Below, piece by piece: positions 54,847 through 64,000 of a stretch of 64,000 bases of DNA. Source of the DNA: Ideonella_A sp031398385 (lineage in GTDB: Bacteria; Pseudomonadota; Gammaproteobacteria; Burkholderiales; Burkholderiaceae_C); NCBI GenBank assembly GCA_031398385.1, contig JANNNE010000211.1, positions 53,128 to 117,127 on the forward strand, given 5' to 3'. The stretch's first letter is position 1. Every line of letters starts with the position of its first letter. The notes below the pieces were generated by a model, which worked only from the letters and a program-made list of their open reading frames with translations, made no database searches and was not told the DNA's origin. Both the position numbers and the translations under genes were made by a program.

Positions 54847-56301
54847 ATGTCTTTCGATCTTGTTTTTTTCGGCGGTACCGGTGATCTGACGTGGCGCAAG
54901 CTGATGCCCGCATTGTTCCAGGCGTTCAGGCATGGCAAGCTGCCCGCAGGTGGCCGAATCCTCGCGGTCGCCCGCGACGAACAATCCGATGACGACTACC
55001 GCCGCTGGCTGAAGGAGCGTTTCGCCGAAGTCGAGGATGCCAAGCGCCCGACCGACGAAGAGTTCGACCGGTTTGCCGAACTGCTTCACTACAAGCGCAT
55101 GGACTTGTCGCAGCCCGACGACTATGCCGGCTTGGCGAGGTGGATCGAAGCCCGCGAGGCCGATACCGCGGTGCTGTACCTGGCCACCAGCCCGCACCTG
55201 TTTATGCAGATCTGCGAGCAGCTCGGTGCGGTGGGCCTGAACAAGCCGAATGTGCGCGTCGTGCTCGAAAAGCCGCTCGGCCATGATCTGGCCAGTGCGC
55301 AGCAGATCAATCGAGTCGTCAATTCGGTCTTCGGCGAAGCGCAGGCGTTCCGCATCGATCACTACCTGGGCAAGCCGGCGGTGCAGAACCTGATGGCGCT
55401 GCGCTTCGGCAACGCCTTGTTCGAACCGCTGTGGCGCCGCGAAAGCATCGCCAACATCCAGATCACGCTGGCCGAGACACTCGGTGTGGGGTCGCGCGGC
55501 GACTTCTACAACCGCACTGGCGCGCTGCGCGACATGATCCAGAACCACGCGCTGCAGTTGCTGACGATGATCGCAATGGAGCCGCCATCGAGCAACGACG
55601 CCGATGCGGTTCGCGATGAAAAACTGAAGGTACTCCGTTCCTTGAAACCGTTCACCGAAGAAGCCGTGCTGCGCGATGTGATTCGCGGGCAATATCGCAA
55701 AGGCAACGCCGACGGAAAACCGGTGGTGGCCTATTCGGACGAAAACAAGGTTCCGGCCGGCAGCACCTGCGAGACCTTCGTGGCGATGCGCACCGAAGTG
55801 CAGAACTGGCGCTGGGCAGGCGTTCCGTTCTATCTGCGAACCGGCAAGCGCCTGGCCGAGCGCGACGCGCAGATCGTCGTCAATTTCCGCCCGACGCCGC
55901 ACAACATCTTTCGCGGCGCCGTCCAGGCCAACAAGTTGGTGATCAAGCTGCAACCGGAAGACGGCCTCGAGCTGCACCTGCTGGCCGCCAAGGGCAACAA
56001 CCCGGGCGAATCACTGGTGCCGGTTTCGCTCGACCTCGATTTCGACAAGGCGTTTGCCGAAAACCGGGTCGGCGCCTATGAACGCTTGCTGCTCGAAGCT
56101 ATCGCCGGGCGCTTGAACCTGTTCGTGCGCAGCGATGAACAAGAGCAGGCGTGGCGCTGGGTCGAGCCGATCCTGCTGGTCTGGGAGCGCGACAACGAGG
56201 CATCCGGCGGGCCCAAGCCTTATGCGGCCGGCACCTGGGGGCCGGCGGCGGCCAGTGCGCTGGTGGCCCGCGACGGCTTTGCCTGGGCCGAAGAGCAATG
56301 A
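54847..56301 (+). CDS. zwf: Zwf, glucose-6-phosphate 1-dehydrogenase
   Basis: Oxidises glucose-6-phosphate to 6-phosphogluconolactone with NADP+. 484 residues from the ATG at 54847 (MSFDLVFFGGTGDL); a TTG at 54832 would add five. Nucleotide-binding GGTGDLTWRKLMP and the active-site signature RIDHYLGK (about 170-177) are present. Feeds the oxidative pentose phosphate or Entner-Doudoroff route; edd and eda are not in the window. Confidence 0.96.
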   Translation: MSFDLVFFGGTGDLTWRKLMPALFQAFRHGKLPAGGRILAVARDEQSDDDYRRWLKERFAEVEDAKRPTDEEFDRFAELLHYKRMDLSQPDDYAGLARWIEAREADTAVLYLATSPHLFMQICEQLGAVGLNKPNVRVVLEKPLGHDLASAQQINRVVNSVFGEAQAFRIDHYLGKPAVQNLMALRFGNALFEPLWRRESIANIQITLAETLGVGSRGDFYNRTGALRDMIQNHALQLLTMIAMEPPSSNDADAVRDEKLKVLRSLKPFTEEAVLRDVIRGQYRKGNADGKPVVAYSDENKVPAGSTCETFVAMRTEVQNWRWAGVPFYLRTGKRLAERDAQIVVNFRPTPHNIFRGAVQANKLVIKLQPEDGLELHLLAAKGNNPGESLVPVSLDLDFDKAFAENRVGAYERLLLEAIAGRLNLFVRSDEQEQAWRWVEPILLVWERDNEASGGPKPYAAGTWGPAAASALVARDGFAWAEEQ

Positions 56302-56326
56302 TGTTCGCCAGCGTGGGGGATCAGAC

Positions 56327-57208
56327 GTGACGATGCTCGCCCGGATCGCGGCCTCGCGGCTGGCCCTGGCGCCCGCCGAGCAACGGGTTGCCGCCTTGCT
56401 GCTCAACGACCCGGCTGCTTTCGTCGAATCACCGGTGACGGTGCTGGCCGCCCGTGCCGGCGTCAGCAAACCGACCGTGGTGCGTTTTTGCCGCAGCATC
56501 GGCTACGACGGCCTCGCCGATTTCAAGCGCAAGCTGGCGGGCAGCGTCAACGAGGGTGTCCCGTTCGTTCACCGGTCGGTCGACGAAGACGATCGGCCGC
56601 GCGACATTCATGTCAAATTGATCGACAACACGATCGCCGCCCTGCTGAAGTACCGCGAACAGGCTGCCAGCGACGCCTGCGAGCGTGCCGTCGATGCCTT
56701 GCTGAACGCCGCCCACGCCAGCCGGCGCATCGACTTCTACGGGGTCGGCAACTCGGGCATCGTGGCTCTGGACGCGCAGCACAAATTCTTTCGACTGGGT
56801 GTACGCGTTCAGGCGATCACCGACGGCCACGTGCAGGTGATGAGCGCGACGATGCTGCAGCCCGGAGACTGCGCGGTGATCATCAGCAATTCGGGGCGCA
56901 GCCGCGGTCTGCTCGACGTCGCGGAGATCGCACGCAGCAAGGGTGCGACGACAATATTGATCACCGCCAGTTCGTCGCCGCTGGCCCAGACACTGGATCT
57001 GCCCAGTGCGAAGCCGCAGATCCTGCTGGCCGTCGATCATCCTGAAGACCATGAGCGCTACACACCGATGGTCTCGCGGCAGCTGCAACTGATGGTGATC
57101 GATATCCTGACCACGGCGGTCGCGTTGCGGCTGCCGAACGATCGGCGCCTGGTGATGCAGGAAATCAAGCAGAACCTGAGTCGCTGCCTGTACAGCGCTC
57201 AATCCTGA
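56327..57208 (+). CDS. hexR: HexR, RpiR-family sugar-phosphate-responsive regulator
   Basis: 293 residues: N-terminal RpiR helix-turn-helix (about 1-77) with VLAARAGVSKPTVVRFCRSI, and C-terminal SIS domain (about 125-260) with FYGVGNSGIVALDAQHKFFR and ISNSGRSRGLL. HexR represses central carbon genes and is released by 2-keto-3-deoxy-6-phosphogluconate. The GTG at 56327 is chosen for the GGGGA six bases upstream; an ATG at 56333 is possible. The next palindrome upstream of zwf is the likely target. Confidence 0.9.
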   Translation: MTMLARIAASRLALAPAEQRVAALLLNDPAAFVESPVTVLAARAGVSKPTVVRFCRSIGYDGLADFKRKLAGSVNEGVPFVHRSVDEDDRPRDIHVKLIDNTIAALLKYREQAASDACERAVDALLNAAHASRRIDFYGVGNSGIVALDAQHKFFRLGVRVQAITDGHVQVMSATMLQPGDCAVIISNSGRSRGLLDVAEIARSKGATTILITASSSPLAQTLDLPSAKPQILLAVDHPEDHERYTPMVSRQLQLMVIDILTTAVALRLPNDRRLVMQEIKQNLSRCLYSAQS

Positions 57209-57525
57209 GGCAGCGCTTTCCGGTCGGCATCGTCGCCCGCCATCACAAGCAGGTCATCGAGCCCGTAGAGCCGCGCCAGCTGGGCCAGCTTGGCCGGCGC
57301 GTCGGTGATCTGCAGGGCGCGCCCTCGGGAACCCGCCAGACGCCGGCACTCAAGCAGAACCGCCAATGCCGAAGAATCGAAATGCTTCAAGGCGGAGGCG
57401 TCCAGCGCCCATGGTTGCGCCGTTCCCGCGTTGGCGCTGGCGCTGCCGAGCGAGGCGGCGAGCCGACGCACCACGTCGGGTGCTTCCTGATGGGTCAGCC
57501 GATCCGGCAGGGCGTCAATGGTCAC
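57199..57525 (-). CDS. mlaB: MlaB, STAS-domain subunit of the Mla transporter
   Basis: 108 residues from a GTG start with AGGAAG upstream. STAS fold with WALDASALKHFDSSALAVLL, where the DSSAL segment is the usual Ser/Thr site, and a C-terminal LARLYGLDDLL. Binds the MlaFE ABC transporter and stabilises it. Last gene of the mla run; its 3' end overlaps hexR on the other strand by ten bases. Confidence 0.87.
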   Translation of the reverse strand: MTIDALPDRLTHQEAPDVVRRLAASLGSASANAGTAQPWALDASALKHFDSSALAVLLECRRLAGSRGRALQITDAPAKLAQLARLYGLDDLLVMAGDDADRKALPQD

Positions 57526-57567
57526 AAGCTTCCTGCTTCGGCAGGCCCGCAGGCGTGCCGGTCGGGA

Positions 57568-58179
57568 TCACGATTTCGCGGCCGCCGACTTGTTGCGTTC
57601 GGCCAGCTTGGCGATCAGGCCATCGACGCCGTTGTTGCCGATTTCCTGCGCGAAGCTGTTGCGGTAGTTCTGTACCAACCAGACACCCAACACGTTGACA
57701 TCGTAGATTTTCCAGCCGGCATCGGACTTGCCGAGCCGGTAATCGAGCTGGATCGGATCGCCACCGCCCACCACTTCGGTGCGCACCGTCACGTCGGTAT
57801 CGGTGGGCTTGTAGCGGCTCGGCTTCAGTTCAACCGTCTGATCCTTGACCTGGGACAGCGCGCCGGAGTAGGTGCGAACGAGCAGGACCTTGAATTCAGC
57901 CTCGAGCCGCTTTTGCTGGTCGGCACTGGCCTCGCGCCAGTAACGACCGACCGCCGAAGCCGTCATCCGTCGGAAGTCGACATGCGGCATGACCTTCGAA
58001 TCGACCAGGGTCATCACCTTGTTGACATCCCCGGTCTGGATCGACTTGTCGGCCTTCACGGCCTCCAGCACATCGGTCGACACCCGCTTGATCAAGGCAT
58101 CGGGTGTATCGGTGGCGGCATGAACCGCAGCGGCCAGAAACAGCGCCGATGCAAAAGTGAACATTCTTCTCAGATTCAT
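57568..58179 (-). CDS. mlaC: MlaC, periplasmic phospholipid-binding protein
   Basis: 203 residues from the ATG at 58179: signal peptide (about 1-21, cleavage after VHA), then the MlaC/Ttg2D fold with VMPHVDFRRMTASAVGRYW, LVRTYSGAL and WKIYDVNVLGVWLVQNYR. Shuttles phospholipid between the outer-membrane MlaA complex and MlaFEDB. AAGGAAAA precedes the start. The frame stays open to 58287, but that part is not conserved. Confidence 0.95.
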   Translation of the reverse strand: MNLRRMFTFASALFLAAAVHAATDTPDALIKRVSTDVLEAVKADKSIQTGDVNKVMTLVDSKVMPHVDFRRMTASAVGRYWREASADQQKRLEAEFKVLLVRTYSGALSQVKDQTVELKPSRYKPTDTDVTVRTEVVGGGDPIQLDYRLGKSDAGWKIYDVNVLGVWLVQNYRNSFAQEIGNNGVDGLIAKLAERNKSAAAKS

Positions 58180-58206
58180 CTGTTTTCCTTGATATTGCAA
58201 TGGCAG

Positions 58207-58222
58207 GCAGCGCTCGCGCTGC
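58207..58222 (-). other. Intercistronic hairpin between mlaA and mlaC
   Basis: GCAGCG-CTCG-CGCTGC, a perfect 6-bp stem with a tetraloop, in the 130-base mlaA-mlaC gap, 28 bases before the mlaC start. No T-run, so more likely an RNA stability or processing element than a terminator. Confidence 0.35.
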
Positions 58223-58309
58223 GCGATACGTGCCCGGCTTGGAGCCCAAAACCTCGCCAAAGGTTCAGTGCCGTCACAATCTGGCACATCCTCAGGTCAG
58301 GCGCGGTTC

Positions 58310-59098
58310 TCATTTTTTCTGTGCGGGCTCGTAGACGAAATCGTCTTCCGGATACGCATCCTCGCCCATCAGGCGAACCCCGCGACGCTGCAGGTAGGCG
58401 TCGCGCACGAAGGTGTATTTGTCGAGCACGATGTCGTCGAGCACCCGACCGGCCGACAAAAAATTGGCACGCGTATTGACGATCTGCAGTACCGACAGGC
58501 CGGTGACCGCTCCGCCGTCGCTGATCACCACCGCAGGTGATGCGCTTCGGTCGAGTGGCAGGGCGACCGAATCGCGAATCGTCGACGGCCCGTAAAGCGG
58601 CCAGACAATGTAGGCACCGGCGCCCACACCGTAGTGGGCCAGCGTCTTGCCGAAATCCTGCGGACTGCGCTCCAGCCCCATTTCGGTTGCCGGATCGAGC
58701 AGGCCGCCAACACCGAACAAGGTGTTGGTTCCGACCCGCATCACGCCGTGGAATCCATCGCCCATCTTCAACTGCAGAAAGCTGTTGACGGCCGACCATG
58801 CATCGGCGGCGTTGCCGAAAAAGTTGTCGACACCGATTCGCACCTTGCGCGGCACGATGTTGCTGTAGACGGTTGCAACCGGCTTCAAAACCTTTTCGTC
58901 GAGCCCTTCGTTGAAATCGAAGACCTTGCGGTTCCAGTTTTCCCACGGATCCTGGCGCTGACCGGCGGATTTGCCAGTGGTGGCGCAGCCTGCGATCGCA
59001 CAGGCCGCAACCAGCAGCAAGGCGGTCGCAAAGCGCCGCCCCGAAGGCAGCGCGCGCATGGGCGGCAAATCGCCCGGCATCATCGGCGCTTCATTCAT
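58310..59098 (-). CDS. mlaA: MlaA (VacJ) outer-membrane lipoprotein
   Basis: 262 residues. Lipobox near AIAGC (about residue 38), then the MlaA fold: DPWENWNRKVFDFNEGLDE, GVGAGAYIVWPLYGPSTIRDS and LLDPATEMGL. Removes misplaced phospholipids from the outer leaflet. The ATG at 59098 overlaps the mlaD stop (ATGA). An ATG at 59059 would give a more compact signal peptide. Having mlaA inside the operon is common in betaproteobacteria. Confidence 0.94.
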   Translation of the reverse strand: MNEAPMMPGDLPPMRALPSGRRFATALLLVAACAIAGCATTGKSAGQRQDPWENWNRKVFDFNEGLDEKVLKPVATVYSNIVPRKVRIGVDNFFGNAADAWSAVNSFLQLKMGDGFHGVMRVGTNTLFGVGGLLDPATEMGLERSPQDFGKTLAHYGVGAGAYIVWPLYGPSTIRDSVALPLDRSASPAVVISDGGAVTGLSVLQIVNTRANFLSAGRVLDDIVLDKYTFVRDAYLQRRGVRLMGEDAYPEDDFVYEPAQKK

Positions 59099-59601
59099 TT
59101 GATTCCCTCTGTATTGCTGGAACTGGCCGCCGCACCCGTGCTCCCGGCATCGGCGGCCTTGTTGAACAGGAACTGGCTGATCAGATTCTCCAGCACCACG
59201 GCAGACTGGGTTTGCACGATCAGGTCGCCCGGCGCGAGATTGTTGGGATCGCCGCCGACTTCCAGGCCGATATATTGCTCGCCGAGCAGACCGGATGTCA
59301 GGATCTTCGCCGCGGTGTCCTTCGGAAAGGCAAACTGCTTCTGCAGATTCAGGTTCACGCTGGCCTGGAAGGTCTTGTCGTCGAATCCGATCGATTCGAC
59401 CCGGCCGACCACGACCCCCGCACTCTTGACCGCGGCGTTGACCTTCAGGCCGCCGATGTTGTCGAAGCGCGCGGTCACCGAATAGGTTTCCGCAAAGCTC
59501 AGATTCAACAGGTTGCCGGCTTTCAAAGCCAGAAACAACAACGCGGCCGCGCCGATCATCGCGAACAGGCCGACCCACACATCATGACGCGACTGTTGCA
59601 T
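59095..59601 (-). CDS. mlaD: MlaD, MCE-domain substrate-binding protein
   Basis: 168 residues: N-terminal membrane anchor (about 8-28), MCE domain with YSVTARFDNIGGLKVNAAVK and ILTSGLLGEQYIGLEVGGDP, and a polar C-terminal tail. Forms the hexameric ring on MlaFE. AAGGAGG precedes the ATG, the best ribosome site in the operon. Confidence 0.95.
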   Translation of the reverse strand: MQQSRHDVWVGLFAMIGAAALLFLALKAGNLLNLSFAETYSVTARFDNIGGLKVNAAVKSAGVVVGRVESIGFDDKTFQASVNLNLQKQFAFPKDTAAKILTSGLLGEQYIGLEVGGDPNNLAPGDLIVQTQSAVVLENLISQFLFNKAADAGSTGAAASSSNTEGIK

Positions 59602-59611
59602 CGCCCCTCCT

Positions 59612-60397
59612 TCAGATCGAAAACATCATGGCAGTGAGCACGAAATCAAGTGCCAGCACCGCCAGCGAAGCCATCACCACGGTGCGCGTGGTGGCGCGCG
59701 AGACACCTTCCGGAGTCGGTTTGCAGGCGAAACCCTGCAGCAGGGCGACAAAGGTGACGGTCACGCCAAACACCGCACTCTTGATCACACCGTTGCCGAT
59801 ATCGGCCCAAACGTCCACACCGCTCTGCATCTGCGACCAGAACGACCCGGCATCGATGCCCAGCAGGGGCACGGCCACCAACCAGCCACCAATGATGCCG
59901 ACCGCGCTGAACACAGCCGCCAGCACCGGCATCGCGACGATGCCGGCCCAGAAGCGCGGGCCCAGCACCCGCAACACCGGATCGACCGCCATCATCTCCA
60001 TTGCCGCCAATTGTTCGCCGGCTTTCATCAGGCCGATCTCCGCGGTCAGCGAGGTGCCGGCACGGCCCGCAAACAGCAAGGCCGTGACCACCGGACCGAG
60101 CTCGCGCGTCAGGCTCAACGCCACCAGCAGCCCGACCGCTTCAGCCGAGCCGTAACGCTGCAGCGTGTAATAGCCCTGCAGCGCCAGAACAAAACCAACG
60201 AACAGCCCGGACACGGCGATGATCGACAACGATCGATTGCCGACAAAGAACAACTGGTCGACGACCAGGCGCAGGCGGCCAAGCGTGGCCGGGCTGAGCA
60301 CCAACAGGCGGCCGAACAGGCGCACTGCCGATCCCCAGTCGGCCAGCTTGCCGCGAATCGCGAACCCGAGGTTCGCAGGATTGAGCCAGGCCAGCAT
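59612..60397 (-). CDS. mlaE: MlaE, ABC transporter permease
   Basis: 261-residue inner-membrane permease with five or six membrane segments. GFVLALQGYYTLQRYGSAEA and LTRELGPVVTALLFAGRAGT are family signatures. The ATG shares one base with the mlaF stop (TGATG), so translation is tightly coupled. Confidence 0.95.
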   Translation of the reverse strand: MLAWLNPANLGFAIRGKLADWGSAVRLFGRLLVLSPATLGRLRLVVDQLFFVGNRSLSIIAVSGLFVGFVLALQGYYTLQRYGSAEAVGLLVALSLTRELGPVVTALLFAGRAGTSLTAEIGLMKAGEQLAAMEMMAVDPVLRVLGPRFWAGIVAMPVLAAVFSAVGIIGGWLVAVPLLGIDAGSFWSQMQSGVDVWADIGNGVIKSAVFGVTVTFVALLQGFACKPTPEGVSRATTRTVVMASLAVLALDFVLTAMMFSI

Positions 60398-61251
60398 CAG
60401 CGAGCCGCTCCCTGCACGCCGTAATCCTGGGCCGTATCGGCAGCCGGATAGTGAAAATGCACCGGCCCTTCGGGTTCGGCATGGAAGAACTGGTGCACCA
60501 GCGGATCGTCGCTGTTGCGCATCTGATCTGGCGTGCCCTGCGCCACCAATCCGCCATTGGCGATGAACACCACGTGATCGGCGATCGCAAAGGTTTCGTC
60601 GACATCGTGGGACACCACGATGCTGGTGACGCCCAGCACGTCGTTGAGCTCGCGAATCAGCCGCGCGGCCATGCCGAGCGAAATCGGATCGAGACCGGCA
60701 AACGGTTCGTCATACATGATCAGATCGGGGTCGAGCGAAATGGCGCGCGCCAGGGCCACCCGGCGCGCCATGCCACCCGACACCTGGCTGGGCATCAGAT
60801 CGCGGGCACCCCGCAAACCGACGGCATTCAGCTTCATCAGCACCAAGTCTCGCACCATCTCGGGTTTGAGGCGGGTATGTTCACGCAGCGGAAAGGCGAC
60901 GTTCTCGAAAACCGACAGGTCGGTGAACAAGGCGCCGAACTGGAACAACATGCCCATCCGGCGCCGCACCGCATACAGGCCCTGCCGGTCGAGGCTTGCC
61001 AGATCGACACCGTCGAACAGCACCTGCCCCTTCCAGGGCGCCAACTGCCCGCCGATCAGCCGCAGGATCGTGGTCTTGCCCCCTCCGGAGGTACCCATCA
61101 GGCCGGTCACCTGGCCGCGCTGCAGCTTCAGGTCCACATCGCGGAGAATGACCTTGTCGGCGTAGCCGCAGGTCACGCCGCGCAGTTCCACCAAGGGTGG
61201 CAACGGCTGCTGACTGGAAGAACTGGCAGGGCGCGGAGAATCCATCGTCAT
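60397..61251 (-). CDS. mlaF: MlaF, ABC transporter ATPase
   Basis: 284 residues: Walker A GTSGGGKTT (about 53-61), Q-loop region MGMLFQFGALF, signature QVSGGMARR, Walker B DLIMYDEPFAGLDP and H-loop SHDVDE. First gene of mlaFEDACB. A TATGAT at 61295-61290 on the minus strand, 40 bases ahead, may be its -10, but the -35 is unconvincing. Confidence 0.96.
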   Translation of the reverse strand: MTMDSPRPASSSSQQPLPPLVELRGVTCGYADKVILRDVDLKLQRGQVTGLMGTSGGGKTTILRLIGGQLAPWKGQVLFDGVDLASLDRQGLYAVRRRMGMLFQFGALFTDLSVFENVAFPLREHTRLKPEMVRDLVLMKLNAVGLRGARDLMPSQVSGGMARRVALARAISLDPDLIMYDEPFAGLDPISLGMAARLIRELNDVLGVTSIVVSHDVDETFAIADHVVFIANGGLVAQGTPDQMRNSDDPLVHQFFHAEPEGPVHFHYPAADTAQDYGVQGAAR

Positions 61252-61356
61252 CGAAACGTGCGGGCGCGAAGGTCGCCCGCAAACAGTCGATCATAGGGGA
61301 AATACGGATAAGCCGCGGCAACCCACCCGCTGCGCGCGCGCAAAGGCCCGGGCGCG

Positions 61357-62835
<1,479 letters not shown>

Positions 62836-62887
62836 GATGCCTGCTGCTCGACTGGAAGGATTGGATTGATCGGACGATGCGACGCGA

Positions 62888-64000
<1,113 letters not shown>

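Overview
The window is gene-dense, high-GC chromosome from a betaproteobacterium. The evidence is the set of gene neighbourhoods (rplU-rpmA-obgE-proB; ispB, tRNA-Pro, pilBCD-coaE-zapD-yacG; miaB; hemA-prfA-prmC-grxD-ubiX; mlaFEDACB with an embedded mlaA), plus a polyhydroxyalkanoate-granule-type protein and a cytochrome c4. A Rhodocyclales or Burkholderiales member would fit, but the sequence alone does not settle the order. I see no insertion sequence, prophage, CRISPR array or rRNA operon.

Layout. 1-13967 (minus strand) is one co-directional type VI secretion (T6SS) block. In transcription order it holds tagH (FHA protein), a PP2C phosphatase, a TPR-methyltransferase, vgrG, a DUF4123 adaptor, an unusual sheath-like protein that appears to join TssB-like and TssC-like parts, tssK, OmpA-type tssL and tssM (cut by the window edge). 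14091-22489 (mostly plus) carries tRNA modification (miaB), tetrapyrrole synthesis (hemA), translation release (prfA, prmC), a monothiol glutaredoxin and ubiX. 22539-30607 has a lytic transglycosylase with proS, rppH, a curious small ORF with an Hcp-like start, proB, obgE, L27, L21, ispB and tRNA-Pro(CGG). 30818-36532 is the type IV pilus assembly set pilB-pilC-pilD followed by coaE, zapD and yacG. 36612-39888 has a ferredoxin-NADP reductase and a CIRCE-controlled groES-groEL operon with a strong terminator.

39905-50380 is mixed housekeeping and redox: an alpha/beta hydrolase with engB, cytochrome c4, msrP-msrQ, an acyl-CoA-binding protein, a PHA granule-type protein, a zinc aminopeptidase, a molybdopterin oxidoreductase, a frameshifted cupin gene and an M20 amidohydrolase followed by an M14-like (DUF2817) protein. 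51489-57208 is central sugar phosphate metabolism: tal-pgi-HAD phosphatase run one way and zwf-hexR the other, around a palindrome that matches a HexR operator. 57199-61251 is the mla lipid-transport operon, and gltD plus the 3' end of gltB close the window.

The points most worth a second look are the sheath-like fusion in the position where a T6SS effector usually sits, the TPR-methyltransferase inside the T6SS block, the Hcp-start/DUF1559-like small protein at 25837, the large palindrome between groES and groEL, the one-base frameshift in the cupin gene, and the HexR site between tal and zwf.
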